Below, one piece after another: positions 44,906 through 53,995 of a DNA stretch of 64,000 nt. Numbering within the stretch: the first letter of the stretch is position 1; every line of letters starts with the position of its first letter. The translations under genes were made by a program, and so were the position numbers. The stretch spans positions 1,550,001 through 1,614,000 of the forward strand of contig NZ_WQRF01000001.1 in assembly GCF_009758415.1 (NCBI RefSeq), given 5' to 3'. The notes under the pieces are model-generated. The model was not told the origin of the DNA. It did no database searches and was given only the letters and a program-made list of their open reading frames with translations. The stretch is from Devosia marina. GTDB lineage: Bacteria; Pseudomonadota; Alphaproteobacteria; Rhizobiales; Devosiaceae.

Positions 44906-45724
44906 TCAAAACGTTGGTGGTTTCGGCTCATAGCCGCCGATCTCGATGACCATTCCGGGGTCGAAATCGCGCTCGTTCTCGCGGCCTACGCCGTGCGGAT
45001 TGCATATGATCCGTGTCTCGCCGACAGTGTAGTCGAAGCTGTCGTGCATATGCCCGTGCAGCCAGAGCTCAGGCTTGTACTGCTCGATCGTCCGAGTGAG
45101 ATCCGATGCGAAGCCGGCCGTGCTCCAGTCCTTCGCGAACCTCGTTGCGATCGATCCGGGGTGCGGGGCGTGATGCGAGACGACGACGGTCGGCATGTCG
45201 CTCGCCGCCAGCTCGGCTTCGAGCCAGCGCTTCGACACGATGTGCTGCTGCCGGGCAAGCGATGGCGTCCATCGATCGGTCGATCCGTCGCGATGCCGGA
45301 AGCGAGAGTCATTGAGCTGCGCGGCGCCGCGGGACGCATATGCCATCGTCTCAGGATCGCGGCCGAAGACCTCGAGATCGTACCAGAGCGTGCTGCCCAG
45401 TATCCGGACGCCATCGATGGTCAAGGCCATGTCGTCCAGGACGTGGACGCGGTTGTTCGTCCTCGCCGCGGCGCGCCCGGCAAGCTGCCGATTGCGCTCC
45501 ATGCTGCGCTCGAAGCTGTAGAATTCGTGGTTGCCCAAGATGTAAGCCACAGGCATGTGCTGGCCGATATAGAAGTCGAGCCATGCCACGCCTTCCTCGG
45601 GATCGCCCTCGATCAGGTCTCCGACGACGATGCAGACGTCGGCATCAGGGATCTCCGGGAAGTAGCGATCAGCATCGAGGTAACCGTTGGGCATGTGCAG
45701 ATCGCTGAAGGTCCAGATCTTCAT
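44906..45724 (-). CDS. Metallophosphoesterase (calcineurin-like)
   Basis: 272 residues. Metal-binding motifs in order: FSDLHM (DxH, near 8), VVGDLIEGD (GD), LGNHEFY (GNHE), VVSHHAPH and WLHGHMHDSF (GHxH). The ATG at 45724 overlaps the stop of the upstream phosphoesterase gene by 4 bp. The frame is open to 46408 but that part is antisense noise within the neighbour. Substrate unknown; phages often carry such enzymes for nucleic-acid or nucleotide processing. Confidence 0.88.
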   Translation of the reverse strand: MKIWTFSDLHMPNGYLDADRYFPEIPDADVCIVVGDLIEGDPEEGVAWLDFYIGQHMPVAYILGNHEFYSFERSMERNRQLAGRAAARTNNRVHVLDDMALTIDGVRILGSTLWYDLEVFGRDPETMAYASRGAAQLNDSRFRHRDGSTDRWTPSLARQQHIVSKRWLEAELAASDMPTVVVSHHAPHPGSIATRFAKDWSTAGFASDLTRTIEQYKPELWLHGHMHDSFDYTVGETRIICNPHGVGRENERDFDPGMVIEIGGYEPKPPTF

Positions 45725-46695
45725 GGCTTCATCCCCGTGCTCGGCGACAGCATCTCGCGCAGCGCTTCCACATGCTGGTCGTCGATCGCATAGCTGTCGT
45801 GGTCCCACCTCGCCGGCACGATCAGAGCATCGCCGTCCATCCGCGGGTATTCGCCGTCGCCGAGGCGGCAGCCGACGATCTGGAGCTTGCCGTCCAGCAT
45901 CGAGACGCGGACGGCGTTGGGCTGCTGGAATCGACGCATCTCCGCGATCGTATGCTCGAAGCCGGCGACGTGCTCCGGACGGACGACGAGATTGCGGCCA
46001 GAGACGCGCACGGGCACTTGGCCTCCGTACTGGATGGCCACGGGCTTGGGCTCGTCGACGTGCTGCGGCTGCAAGATGAAGCCACCGTCGATGTCTCGGC
46101 TGACGAACATCGTATTGATGCCAACGTTGGGCACGAGCTGCGCGATTTCGTCGTCGGCATCCCTGAATTCGAGCGGTGGCGACAGCGCCAGGCGCGCGCG
46201 GATCTCGTCGAGCGTGACAGGCCTGTAGTTGAAGTTGTCGACACCCACATCGATGCTCTGGCGCGATCCCGGCAGCCGCGCATGCGAGTGCCCATACAAC
46301 TGCAGCGCTCCGCGGCGCATGTTCCTCCACACGCGCAGAGAATAATGGTTCAAGACGATGGCTTGGCCGTCGAGCACAATCTCTTTCTGCTCCGAGATCG
46401 ATTCCCACGGCAATCGCTGCGTGGGATGGATCTTGGCGCCGTGCAAGTGGTCATGATTGCCTGCGATCAAATGCTTGATGCCGTTCAACTGATCGAAGAT
46501 CCAGCGAACGCGCTGCGGCGACGTGCGATATGCGAAATCGCCCAAATGATAGACGATGTCATCGTCGCGAACGCGCTCGTTCCAGTTGCGGATCAGCGCT
46601 TCGTCGTGCTGATCGACGTCGAAAGGCCGCTCGCACATGCTGACGATCTTGGCGTGGCCGAAATGGGTGTCGGCCGTGAAAAAAGTTTGGCTCAT
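45721..46695 (-). CDS. Metallophosphoesterase with C-terminal extension
   Basis: 324 residues. The N-terminal phosphoesterase has TADTHFGH (DTHFGH), YHLGDFAY (GD), IAGNHDH (GNHD) and LYGHSHARL (GHSH). About 150 extra residues at the C-terminus are beta-rich and of unknown role. DTHFGH-type enzymes of this group are frequent in phages. It forms a coupled pair with the downstream phosphoesterase. Confidence 0.85.
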   Translation of the reverse strand: MSQTFFTADTHFGHAKIVSMCERPFDVDQHDEALIRNWNERVRDDDIVYHLGDFAYRTSPQRVRWIFDQLNGIKHLIAGNHDHLHGAKIHPTQRLPWESISEQKEIVLDGQAIVLNHYSLRVWRNMRRGALQLYGHSHARLPGSRQSIDVGVDNFNYRPVTLDEIRARLALSPPLEFRDADDEIAQLVPNVGINTMFVSRDIDGGFILQPQHVDEPKPVAIQYGGQVPVRVSGRNLVVRPEHVAGFEHTIAEMRRFQQPNAVRVSMLDGKLQIVGCRLGDGEYPRMDGDALIVPARWDHDSYAIDDQHVEALREMLSPSTGMKP

Positions 46696-46746
46696 TGTTG
46701 TGTTTCCCCGTGAAGATCAGGGTATGCCGGATCCCGTAGCAAGGGA

Positions 46747-47502
46747 CTAGATGACAATCGACGCAATGAGATCGGCATCCTGGGCGATGGCGATGCGCTC
46801 TTCCTCGAGCTGCTCCTCCAACTCGGTTTCACGCTGCCGCTGCTGGTGCTGCCGTAGTTCCTCGACGCGCTTCTGACAGCGCTTGATTGCGAGATCTTCT
46901 CTCGCACTGACGGCCCACATTTCGACCTCGAATGAACCAGCGACTGGATACGTCCATGCAAGGTGCCCCTTTTTGATTGTACGGCCGCCCGTCGTCCACG
47001 TGGCAGCGCAGTGCCAGGTCTCATTGTCGTCGGCGAGGTAACGCTGATCCGCGTCGAGAATGAACACTGGATCGAACCACAGATCGTCGCCGCCGACACG
47101 CATCCTCGGCAGCTTGTCCAGCCTGAGGCCGTGCACTCTGTCGAACCAATTTCGCTTCAAGGAGAGGAACGCCAGCGGACAGTAGCCACGTGCATTGAGC
47201 TCACAACGAACTTCGGCCCCAGCGGCCTGACTGACCTCTAGATTCCACGTGACATTCAGCCAGCCGCTGTAAAACGCTTCTGCCGAGATGCCCATGAAAT
47301 GCAAGAGGGAACGAATGATCGTCCTCTCCGTGCGAATGTCGTCATGTCTCACGGCATCCATCCGCGTGTCGCATCGCGGACACCGCATTGCCGGAAGGCG
47401 AAGAACTGGAAACTGGTGCCAATATCCGATTTGGCGATCCCGGCGCTCGGCGACGTATCCGCAATCGCGGCACCAGCAGGCCCCCATGAAGAGTCGTCCC
47501 AT
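46747..47502 (-). CDS. Unknown protein with N-terminal zinc ribbon and C-terminal coiled coil
   Basis: 251 residues from the ATG at 47502, which starts 1 bp after the upstream stop. CRDCGYV and CPRCDTR form a zinc ribbon in the first 45 residues. The C-terminal 60 residues are a charged coiled coil (RVEELRQHQQRQRETELEEQ). The middle is rich in aromatic residues and unfamiliar. It is part of the leftward phage-like operon. Confidence 0.65.
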   Translation of the reverse strand: MGRLFMGACWCRDCGYVAERRDRQIGYWHQFPVLRLPAMRCPRCDTRMDAVRHDDIRTERTIIRSLLHFMGISAEAFYSGWLNVTWNLEVSQAAGAEVRCELNARGYCPLAFLSLKRNWFDRVHGLRLDKLPRMRVGGDDLWFDPVFILDADQRYLADDNETWHCAATWTTGGRTIKKGHLAWTYPVAGSFEVEMWAVSAREDLAIKRCQKRVEELRQHQQRQRETELEEQLEEERIAIAQDADLIASIVI

Positions 47503-47503
47503 C

Positions 47504-47845
47504 TCAAATCTCCCGATACAACCGCCTTCCGGACGGCACCTTTTCCAGTCCCAGCGCCGCCAATACCTTCGGCGGTGCCGGACGGTCGCCATTCACGACA
47601 GCGAAGAGCGTCTGCCGTGGCACGCCCCATGCCGCCGCCGCTGCACTCATGCTGTCGAAGCGCCCGATCGTTTTCATGAGCTTGCGGTGGACGTCGAGAT
47701 CGTGAAGCAGCGGCTGCTGTTGCCGAAGGCTGTCGAGGGCCGTCCTGATGTCGTGCTGCAGATCGCGGACGTCGGTTCCCAGGTCGGCGATGTGGCCCGT
47801 GATTTCGAGAGCGCGCTGGAGCGAGGCGATGGCGATGTGGGTCAT
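47504..47845 (-). CDS. Small HTH protein
   Basis: 113 residues. A heptad-like N-terminal half is followed by a helix-turn-helix-like segment (MSAAAAAWGVPRQTLFAVVNG) and the tail LGLEKVPSGRRLYREI, recalling phage Cro-type or copy-control proteins. The stop of the preceding gene overlaps its start (ATGA at 47845). Confidence 0.6.
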   Translation of the reverse strand: MTHIAIASLQRALEITGHIADLGTDVRDLQHDIRTALDSLRQQQPLLHDLDVHRKLMKTIGRFDSMSAAAAAWGVPRQTLFAVVNGDRPAPPKVLAALGLEKVPSGRRLYREI

Positions 47846-48198
47846 CAGAATGGCTCCTCGTCCGGACCAAGCTCTATAACGGGCTCGTCACGCCGGGGGC
47901 GCTCGATGATCTCGTCGTCGACGATGATCATTTCGTAGTCGTCAATGTCGTATTCCCGCTCGATCCAGTGCCCGAGCTTTCGGGCCTCAACCCACGACCG
48001 TTCGACTTCGATTACGACAGGCCCTCCGGCGTCGATCGCGTCCCGCATCAATCCGACGAAGCGGTCGTCGAGGTAATGGCTGCCACGCCGCGCCTTCAGG
48101 CGCTGCACGGGTGGCGGCACATCGCCGGCGTGGCGCAGCATGGGGTTGGCGCGGTCCTCGGCATCGAGACGTGCGAATTCAGTCGCGTGATCGGACAT
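47845..48198 (-). CDS. Unknown 117-residue protein
   Basis: No family recognised. The protein is acidic, with a Asp/Glu-rich C-terminal third (YDIDDYEMIIVDDEIIERP) and a basic patch around RLKARRGSHYLDDRF. It overlaps the upstream gene by 20 bp and the downstream one by 1 bp, which fits a compact phage-type operon. Confidence 0.55.
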   Translation of the reverse strand: MSDHATEFARLDAEDRANPMLRHAGDVPPPVQRLKARRGSHYLDDRFVGLMRDAIDAGGPVVIEVERSWVEARKLGHWIEREYDIDDYEMIIVDDEIIERPRRDEPVIELGPDEEPF

Positions 48199-48607
48199 CA
48201 GCGGTCTCCCCTCGGGATCGGTATGTGCGCCGCACGGACAGCCGGGCGAAGTCGTGGAAATTGAGGTCGTCGCGGCGCACGAGCTTCGGCTTCACCCGCG
48301 ATTTCGCGAATGCGTAGCCGGCGCGCTTGATCCTGTTCCGGATCGTCAACTCAACGACTTCGTACTTCTCCGCGAGCTGCTTGATCGTAGCGCCGGCCTT
48401 CACTTCCCGGGCGAGATCCCGGCCATGCGGCAGGTGCTGGTAGGCCTTCTTGCGCGGCAGCTGCAGGCCACGGGACTTGATCAGGCGATAGATGGTCTGC
48501 GCCGAGACGCCCGTGGCCTCCGCGCACTTGGCGACGGATTTGCCGTCTGCGAGCATGCGATCGAGGTTTGATGTCGACATGCGAGCGATCATTTCCGCTT
48601 CTTCCAT
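48179..48607 (-). CDS. DNA-binding protein with two helix-turn-helix motifs
   Basis: 142 residues. The first HTH, SVAKCAEATGVSAQTIYRLI, and the second, ATIKQLAEKYEVVELTIRNRI, each have the pattern of a resolvase or phage replication-type HTH. The tail is basic. It probably regulates or initiates something within the phage-like operon. Its start overlaps the preceding 51-codon gene by 19 bp. Confidence 0.65.
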   Translation of the reverse strand: MEEAEMIARMSTSNLDRMLADGKSVAKCAEATGVSAQTIYRLIKSRGLQLPRKKAYQHLPHGRDLAREVKAGATIKQLAEKYEVVELTIRNRIKRAGYAFAKSRVKPKLVRRDDLNFHDFARLSVRRTYRSRGETADVRSRD

Positions 48608-48744
48608 TCACGCTCGAGATCATCGAGGGCTTCGTCGACGAGCAGCGCAGCGAGAACCCGCTGCATCAGGTGCCGCCCCTCGGGCGTGTCGGGACCGGCA
48701 GGCCTGCCGATCCCTCCGGGCGGTTTGGGTGTGGGCGCGATCAT
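48589..48744 (-). CDS. Small 51-residue ORF
   Basis: Pro/Gly-rich start (MIAPTPKPPGGIGRP) and a charged helical end (LLVDEALDDLEREWKKRK). The ATG overlaps the stop of the upstream 168-residue gene (ATGA), and the end overlaps the HTH gene, so it fits the operon exactly. Function unknown. Confidence 0.5.
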   Translation of the reverse strand: MIAPTPKPPGGIGRPAGPDTPEGRHLMQRVLAALLVDEALDDLEREWKKRK

Positions 48745-49250
48745 CAACGCCGGCGTCCTGCGCCCTTGCTATCGCGTGCAGCGAAGATGAGTTCGGCGCG
48801 AGCCTCAGGAGAGATCAAGCCGGCCCGGTGGGCCTTGTCGACACTCTGCACGTCGCTATCGTTAAGCTGGCTCCAGTCCACGGGCTTGAAGGCAGGCATC
48901 GCTAGCCGCTCGATCTGGACCCCCAGCTCCGTCAGCGTCAATGCCAGGCGATCGGCAACTTCATCGTCGCCAGTTCGCAACGCGCGGGCGTAGGACGAGT
49001 ACGTGGCGCCAAGTAGATCGTAGGCTTCCACGAGCTCGTAGTGATCGTTCCCAGCCTTCTCGTTCTCGAAGAAGGCGCAGGCTGCCTGTGCGGCATCGCG
49101 AGTAACGCTCTTGTCAAAAGAATGGACGAAGATGTCGCCGCGAGGTGTCGAAGCGATGGTGCAGTACTGGGCTCCCTGCTGCCAGATCATCCCTTCCTTT
49201 TGACAAGGCTTCGCAGTTGCCGCTGAAGCGGATTCTGAATTCTTAGTCAT
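48744..49250 (-). CDS. Unknown 168-residue protein, first gene of the phage-like operon
   Basis: The start at 49250 is set by a strong GAGGAG ribosome site; the frame continues upstream without support. Helical, soluble, with single cysteines (CTIAS, AACAFF) and a C-terminus ending in basic GAGRRR. No family recognised. The remaining genes down to 44906 follow with overlaps or short gaps. Confidence 0.55.
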   Translation of the reverse strand: MTKNSESASAATAKPCQKEGMIWQQGAQYCTIASTPRGDIFVHSFDKSVTRDAAQAACAFFENEKAGNDHYELVEAYDLLGATYSSYARALRTGDDEVADRLALTLTELGVQIERLAMPAFKPVDWSQLNDSDVQSVDKAHRAGLISPEARAELIFAARDSKGAGRRR

Positions 49251-49794
49251 GTGTGGTGCTCCTCGTGAGCTGTTAGAGCGCTTCAAAAGTCCGATGCGTG
49301 GTCTCGAGAGCGCGGTCGGAGGACATTGAAGAAACTTGTGTACGTCGGAACATATTTTCAATTCTGTTGTTGACGAAACGAATTTAACGATTTGAGAAAC
49401 ACAGCGAAAGGCCTTGAAATCCTTCGAAATCCGAAATGCGGCCCGATAACACTTTTCCATCAAATTGTGGCAGGCGGTGAGATGCCATGGGTGATCGCTC
49501 TACGTTCGCTACAGGCACTACGGCATAAGGAATGTAGCGACATCAACGTTCTGCGGGAGATCATTCCGGATGTCTGGAATAATCATTCTTGCCATATTTG
49601 CTGCGGCCTACATGGCCAAGGATTGAAAATCGATGGGGCCGGAATTCATTAATTCGCGGCATGGATTGAAGTCGCTATTCATCGTCGCCAGAAACAGCCT
49701 GACGCAAAATAATTCTACGATGTTAGGACTGGTTCCTTGCATAACGCGGCGGCAGATTCGCGCCAATGGCCACTTCCGGCCGGGGAGATCAGAG
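49251..49794. other. 544-bp divergent intergenic region
   Basis: AT-richer than its surroundings, between the leftward operon and the rightward gene at 49795. An 86-residue frame (49392-49652, +) lacks a ribosome site and motifs. The region probably contains the divergent promoters and operators; I could not fix them. Confidence 0.4.
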
Positions 49795-50262
49795 ATGTTG
49801 AAGTCGATCATGCGGGCTGTGGCCTCATTCATGAGAGCGGTCCCGCGCTATGTCCTGCAGCGTGTGCGCGTGGCTGGCGAATGGATCATGCGCCTGATGG
49901 CCGTGCCGGCTCAGGTTTATGAGGCCGAGCCAGCTCCAATCATCGACCGTAGTGATGAGGAGCATCTCAATGCGATCCGGACCGCTGCCGGACACCTCTA
50001 TGTCGGCGATGTTCCGCCTCCGGCCGCGATGGCACTGCTTTCGAAGGACGATGTCGTATGGCTCGGCACGATGTCGAAGCGCATGCAGTCGCTGATCGTG
50101 GCCGCCAGCGACAATGACCTTCGGGCGCACATGAGGGGCAAACGGATGATCCCGGGGCTGCTCAATCGCGATCCGGCGGCTGTGGCTGAGTATCGGAAAG
50201 CGCACGAGAGGCAGCGCATGGCGCCACAGGAGCGGCAAGAGATGCGGCGGGCAGCGGCGTGA
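49795..50262 (+). CDS. Unknown 155-residue protein
   Basis: The ATG at 49795 follows GGGGAG. The N-terminus is basic and amphipathic (MLKSIMRAVASFMRAV). A central ALLSKDDVVWLGTMSKRMQ and a charged Arg/Glu-rich tail follow. No family recognised. It ends 8 bp before a bidirectional terminator-like hairpin. Confidence 0.55.
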   Translation: MLKSIMRAVASFMRAVPRYVLQRVRVAGEWIMRLMAVPAQVYEAEPAPIIDRSDEEHLNAIRTAAGHLYVGDVPPPAAMALLSKDDVVWLGTMSKRMQSLIVAASDNDLRAHMRGKRMIPGLLNRDPAAVAEYRKAHERQRMAPQERQEMRRAAA

Positions 50263-50270
50263 AACAAAAA

Positions 50271-50291
50271 ATGGGGCCTAGGTGGCCCCAT
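50271..50291. terminator. Intrinsic terminator between convergent genes
   Basis: Perfect 8-bp stem ATGGGGCC/GGCCCCAT with a 5-nt loop. On the minus strand it is followed by TTTTTTG, so it ends transcription of the leftward gene at 50317-50529 and may also stop the rightward gene. Confidence 0.75.
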
Positions 50292-50316
50292 AATCATTTC
50301 GTGTTGACGATCTCGA

Positions 50317-50529
50317 TCAGCGCTTGAGCGACTGCAGCAGCGCGAGATTGGACGAAGCGCGGTCACGGCGCAGGCCATTTAGCTCGGCTTCGAGGGCAGC
50401 GATCTTGCGCTGCGCGGCGGCGAGTTGGCGATCGCGCTGAGCGATGATGTTGCTAGCATTGCGCTCGATGTTCCGGATTGCGGCGCCGACGCCCATTGCG
50501 AGACCGAGTTCTCCGTCTGTGATATGCAT
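50317..50529 (-). CDS. Small coiled-coil protein
   Basis: 70 residues from the ATG at 50529, which has GGAG eight bases upstream. The middle is an alpha-helical coiled coil (QLAAAQRKIAALEAELNGL). It ends 25 bp before the terminator. Function unknown. Confidence 0.6.
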   Translation of the reverse strand: MHITDGELGLAMGVGAAIRNIERNASNIIAQRDRQLAAAQRKIAALEAELNGLRRDRASSNLALLQSLKR

Positions 50530-50828
50530 GCGCGCACTCCGTTCCAAAATTCAATGGGGCCATCACTAGCATCAATATCCTGGCTTTCCACGGATCCGGT
50601 CGGCGGCATTTTAGAGAATGTCGCCTTGCGCGTCCGGAGGGCAACGACATTCCCGGTGTCGGCGACGGCCTGCTTGCGCGGACGGCCGCGCTTTCGGTTC
50701 TGTCTAAGTGGCTTGGCCTTCCACGCAGGATCGATGTCGGGCAGAAGGACTGCGACCAGCACGTCCCGGATCTTGCCGAACTGCGCCGAGGTGGTCGAGG
50801 CTCGCCGCGGCTCCAGCGTGATCGACAT
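50379..50828 (-). CDS. Possible AT-hook protein
   Basis: 149 residues. It contains NRKRGRPRKQ, an AT-hook-like DNA-binding motif, near residue 45. The last 50 codons overlap the coiled-coil gene in another frame and are Ser/Ala-rich, so a frameshift or overprinting is possible. The N-terminal 100 residues look protein-like. It is moderate evidence only. Confidence 0.4.
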   Translation of the reverse strand: MSITLEPRRASTTSAQFGKIRDVLVAVLLPDIDPAWKAKPLRQNRKRGRPRKQAVADTGNVVALRTRKATFSKMPPTGSVESQDIDASDGPIEFWNGVRACISQTENSVSQWASAPQSGTSSAMLATSSLSAIANSPPRSARSLPSKPS

Positions 50829-51042
50829 GCCACAAGCCCTGAAGACGTCACGTGCTCGAGATGTCGCTGGAGGAGGATCGCTGACGTCACTGCTGGAGCA
50901 CCAATCATCTTCCTAAGTTCGTTGATGGTGGCATGGAATCGAAACGAGCGCTTGTCGCCGGGCCGAAGCCTCTCGATTGATTTGGGGCGCGGCTGGGATC
51001 GAGGGGCTTGTGGCTTGCGTCACGCCGTGATGTGCATTGAGC

Positions 51043-51474
51043 ATGAGCGAGCCCCGCAGTAGAGCCGAGCGAAATGCCGAACAGCGCCGAAAAGCTGCTA
51101 CGCGCAGCCGCGCATGGCGTGAGAGGAGGAAGGCTGCCGGAGCGCCGGAGGCGCGGGACATCGATGCAGCGCTGGCAGAAGCAGTGTCGTTCTACGTCGC
51201 AAGAGATGGTGTCAACATTGCCATATCACCCTTGGCGCTGGCGGCAATGGCGCGCTTCGTTCTGGAGAGGGATGGATTTGACCCTGTCGTCGCCGCAGCC
51301 GCCGTTGCAGCGCGGACAGCGCGTCGAGCGGAGCACGACGATCCGCATCACATGCCCAGCCTAAGTCCGGGCGATCCAGAGCGGCTGCGACCTCCTAAGT
51401 CGGGCCGCTGGATCACGCCAGTGTCGACGATGCTCAAATTCGTCAACGACAGGGCGCCTCGCGTCGACAGATAG
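51043..51474 (+). CDS. Unknown 143-residue protein with basic N-terminus
   Basis: From the ATG at 51043. The first 35 residues are highly basic (SRAERNAEQRRKAATRSRAW), a possible nucleic-acid-binding or bZIP-like segment. A helical domain (VSFYVARDGVNIAISPLALA) and a Pro-rich tail follow. No family recognised; the last gene of the phage-like segment. Confidence 0.5.
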   Translation: MSEPRSRAERNAEQRRKAATRSRAWRERRKAAGAPEARDIDAALAEAVSFYVARDGVNIAISPLALAAMARFVLERDGFDPVVAAAAVAARTARRAEHDDPHHMPSLSPGDPERLRPPKSGRWITPVSTMLKFVNDRAPRVDR

Positions 51475-51841
51475 GCATTCGCCATCACGGCCACCATTCG
51501 ATGACACCCCCGTTACCCCTTCGTACGCCATCACGCGCGGTCGGCGTCCAGAGTTGCGGGACGGCCTGCTTCGGCCTGTTGAAATCTCGGATCAGCTACT
51601 GACTACGCGCTAACCTTCACTTATCGCGTAGTGCCTCTGGCTAGGTCACGGCCTGTACAAGAAGATTGAACTGTAGCCCTGCCAACTTCAATTCCAGCGG
51701 TCGGGCGGCAATAACGGGTGGATGGCCGGCCGCGACTTTTGGTTGGGAGCGGACGATCGGTAAGGCGCCCCAATTCAGTCATTCAGCGCCGCAAAAAGCG
51801 CTCCCTGAAGCGGACACTCAGAAATCCGTTCGATGCTCCGT
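51475..51841. other. Intergenic region, nothing recognised
   Basis: About 370 bp between the phage-like segment and the bicarbonate permease gene. I see no gene, tRNA or clear att core. Confidence 0.4.
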
Positions 51842-52789
51842 TTATGACAGAAGTCCAGCGACCGCGGTCAGCACAGGAATGGCGACGACAACATTAAAGG
51901 GGAAGGTGACTGCAAGGGACATGGTGAGCGGCATGCCGGGATCGACCTCGGGCAGCGCCATCCTGATGGCAGCAGGCGCGGCTATGTAACTCGCGCTGCC
52001 GGCAAGGGTGGCCAGCGCAGCGGCAGAGCCGGCATCGAGCCCGATGCTCATGCCGATCAGAAGGCCGACCATGCCATTGGTGATGGCGAGCGCAATTGCC
52101 AGGGCGACGAGCCTTGGCGAGACGCTGCCGTTGCCGGTCAGATGCCGCCCCGCCACAAGGCCCATGTCGAGCAGGAACAGGCAGAGAATACCACCAAACG
52201 CTCCCTCGAAGACTGGCCGAACCGGCTCGAAACCCGTCCGCCCCGCAACCAGGCCAATGATGAACCCGCCTACCAGCAGCAGGATCGAACCATCCCGCAG
52301 CGTGTGGGAGAGATGGTGGCCCAGTCCATGCGCCTTTGTGCTGGAGGCGCGCCGGGCAAGCCACAGGCCGACGAGGATTGCCGGCGCCTCCATGAGAGCC
52401 AGCACGGCAACCATAAAGCCGGCAACCTCAATTCCTGCCGCCTCCAGCGCCGCAACGCCGGTGACGAAGGTGACCACCGACACTGACCCGTAATGCGCTG
52501 CGACAGCCCCGGCATTCATCCTGTCAAGACCGCCCAGCCGCCGGACGGACCAATATGCCGGAAAGGGAAGCAGGAGGCTCAGTGCGAGACCCGCGAAACC
52601 GGCCAGGAAGAGCTCCGGCGTAAGGCCATTCTGTGACACTTGTACCCCGCCTTTGAGGCCGATGGCGGCCATGAGGTATATCGCCAGCGCTTTGCCAATC
52701 GCTTCAGGGATTTGCAGATTACTGCGGGCCAGAGCCGCGAGCAGCCCGAGAGCGAAGAACAGGATGGCGGGGGACAACAAACTTTGCAT
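51842..52789 (-). CDS. SbtA-family sodium-dependent bicarbonate permease
   Basis: 315 residues with about ten membrane helices, length and pattern of the Sbt_1 (DUF897) family. Typical segments: an early IYLMAAIGLKGGVQVS loop, an HYGSVSVVTFVTG helix break, and SASYIAAPAAIRMALPEVDP near the C-terminus. SbtA proteins import bicarbonate with Na+. No SbtB regulator is next to it. It is transcribed away from a LysR regulator, which probably controls it. Confidence 0.85.
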   Translation of the reverse strand: MQSLLSPAILFFALGLLAALARSNLQIPEAIGKALAIYLMAAIGLKGGVQVSQNGLTPELFLAGFAGLALSLLLPFPAYWSVRRLGGLDRMNAGAVAAHYGSVSVVTFVTGVAALEAAGIEVAGFMVAVLALMEAPAILVGLWLARRASSTKAHGLGHHLSHTLRDGSILLLVGGFIIGLVAGRTGFEPVRPVFEGAFGGILCLFLLDMGLVAGRHLTGNGSVSPRLVALAIALAITNGMVGLLIGMSIGLDAGSAAALATLAGSASYIAAPAAIRMALPEVDPGMPLTMSLAVTFPFNVVVAIPVLTAVAGLLS

Positions 52790-52826
52790 GGGGGAACTTC
52801 GCGGGAGATTTCGATTGAAGTCGCTC

Positions 52827-52849
52827 TATCGAAGAGAATTCGTTCGATA
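52827..52849. promoter_or_regulatory. Probable LysR operator between sbtA-like gene and regulator
   Basis: TATCGAA at 52827-52833 and TTCGATA at 52843-52849 are perfect inverted arms with a 9-bp spacer, the size and symmetry of LysR-type sites. It lies in the 98-bp divergent gap. Confidence 0.55.
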
Positions 52850-52887
52850 AAATTCATTGATTGAATGGTAGCATTCTCTAAAATCGA

Positions 52888-53778
52888 ATGATGTCCTCGC
52901 TGAACTTCCATCATCTGCGTTATTTCCTGGCCGTGGCCAACGAAGGCAACCTGACTCGGGCAGCGCGCAACCTGGCCGTGTCGCAGTCCGCGCTGTCTAC
53001 GCAAATTCAGGCGCTTGAGGCGCGGCTGGGTCATCCGCTGTTCGAGCGGGTGGGGCGGCGCCTGGTGCTGACCGAAGCGGGGCAGATCGCACGCGACCAT
53101 GCCCAGGCGATATTCGACATGGGCGAGGACCTGCTTACGACGCTCCGGGTCGGGTCCGGGCGCCGTCAGGTGCTAAGGGTGGGTGCCCTTGCGACATTGT
53201 CGCGCAATTTCCAGATCGATTTCCTGCGACCCTGTCTCGGTCGTCCTGACCTCGAGGTCGTGCTGACATCAGGCAGTGTGGTGGAATTGACAGGTATGCT
53301 GCGCCGGCTCGACCTCGACGTTGTCCTCTGTAATGCTGCGCCCGGTACGGGCTATGCGGATGGCCTGGTGGCCCATCGCCTTGCGCGCCAGCCGATCAGT
53401 CTCTTCGGTTCCCCCGCGCTTGCCTGCGCAGCGACAACCCCTGCCGAGGCGCTCAGGACCCACGGGGTAATCCTGCCGACCGGCGCCAGCGTCATCCGGA
53501 CCGAGTTCGATGCGCTTTGTGCCCGCCTCGATATCGTACCCTCAGTGGTGGCCGAAGTGGACGACATGGCCATGTTGCGACTGATGGCTCGGGAGGCCAT
53601 CGGCCTTGCTCCACTGCCCGCAATTGTCGTGCGCGACGAACTCGATGCGGGCAGCCTGCACGAAGTGGTCCGCCTGCCCGGTATCGAAGAGACCTTCTAT
53701 GCCCTTACGTTCCAGCGGCAGTTCCAGAGCCCGGTGGCCGAGGAACTGATCGCTGCCGCGTCGCACTGGCCTGCCTGA
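52888..53778 (+). CDS. LysR-family transcriptional regulator
   Basis: 296 residues. The N-terminal HTH (LTRAARNLAVSQSALSTQI) and EARLGHPLFERVGRRL are classic LysR features; a substrate-binding domain follows. Divergent from the SbtA-like permease with a dyad operator between them. It resembles the NhaR/CbbR-like regulators of ion or carbon genes. Its effector is unknown. Confidence 0.9.
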   Translation: MMSSLNFHHLRYFLAVANEGNLTRAARNLAVSQSALSTQIQALEARLGHPLFERVGRRLVLTEAGQIARDHAQAIFDMGEDLLTTLRVGSGRRQVLRVGALATLSRNFQIDFLRPCLGRPDLEVVLTSGSVVELTGMLRRLDLDVVLCNAAPGTGYADGLVAHRLARQPISLFGSPALACAATTPAEALRTHGVILPTGASVIRTEFDALCARLDIVPSVVAEVDDMAMLRLMAREAIGLAPLPAIVVRDELDAGSLHEVVRLPGIEETFYALTFQRQFQSPVAEELIAAASHWPA

Positions 53779-53995
53779 CAAAAAATCTGTGTCGCCCTCT
53801 TGCTACTTCAGCGGGCCGCACCAATCTCAATTGTCGTGACCGGGCCCCTCTGGCGTCGGCGGCATCGACCGCCCCGCGATGTCGGATCACCTCGGCAGGG
53901 CCCGCGGGCACCTGCGTGTGGTGCCCGATCGTCGTCCAAGGTCTCCATGCGCACTCCCTCAGCTCCGCCGAGCGGCACTTTGAGAGGAGTTTTGC

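Noticed and set aside
45772..46713. 313-codon + strand frame across the phosphoesterase
   Set aside because: Antisense to DTHFGH/GNHD/GHSH motifs; no independent family signal.
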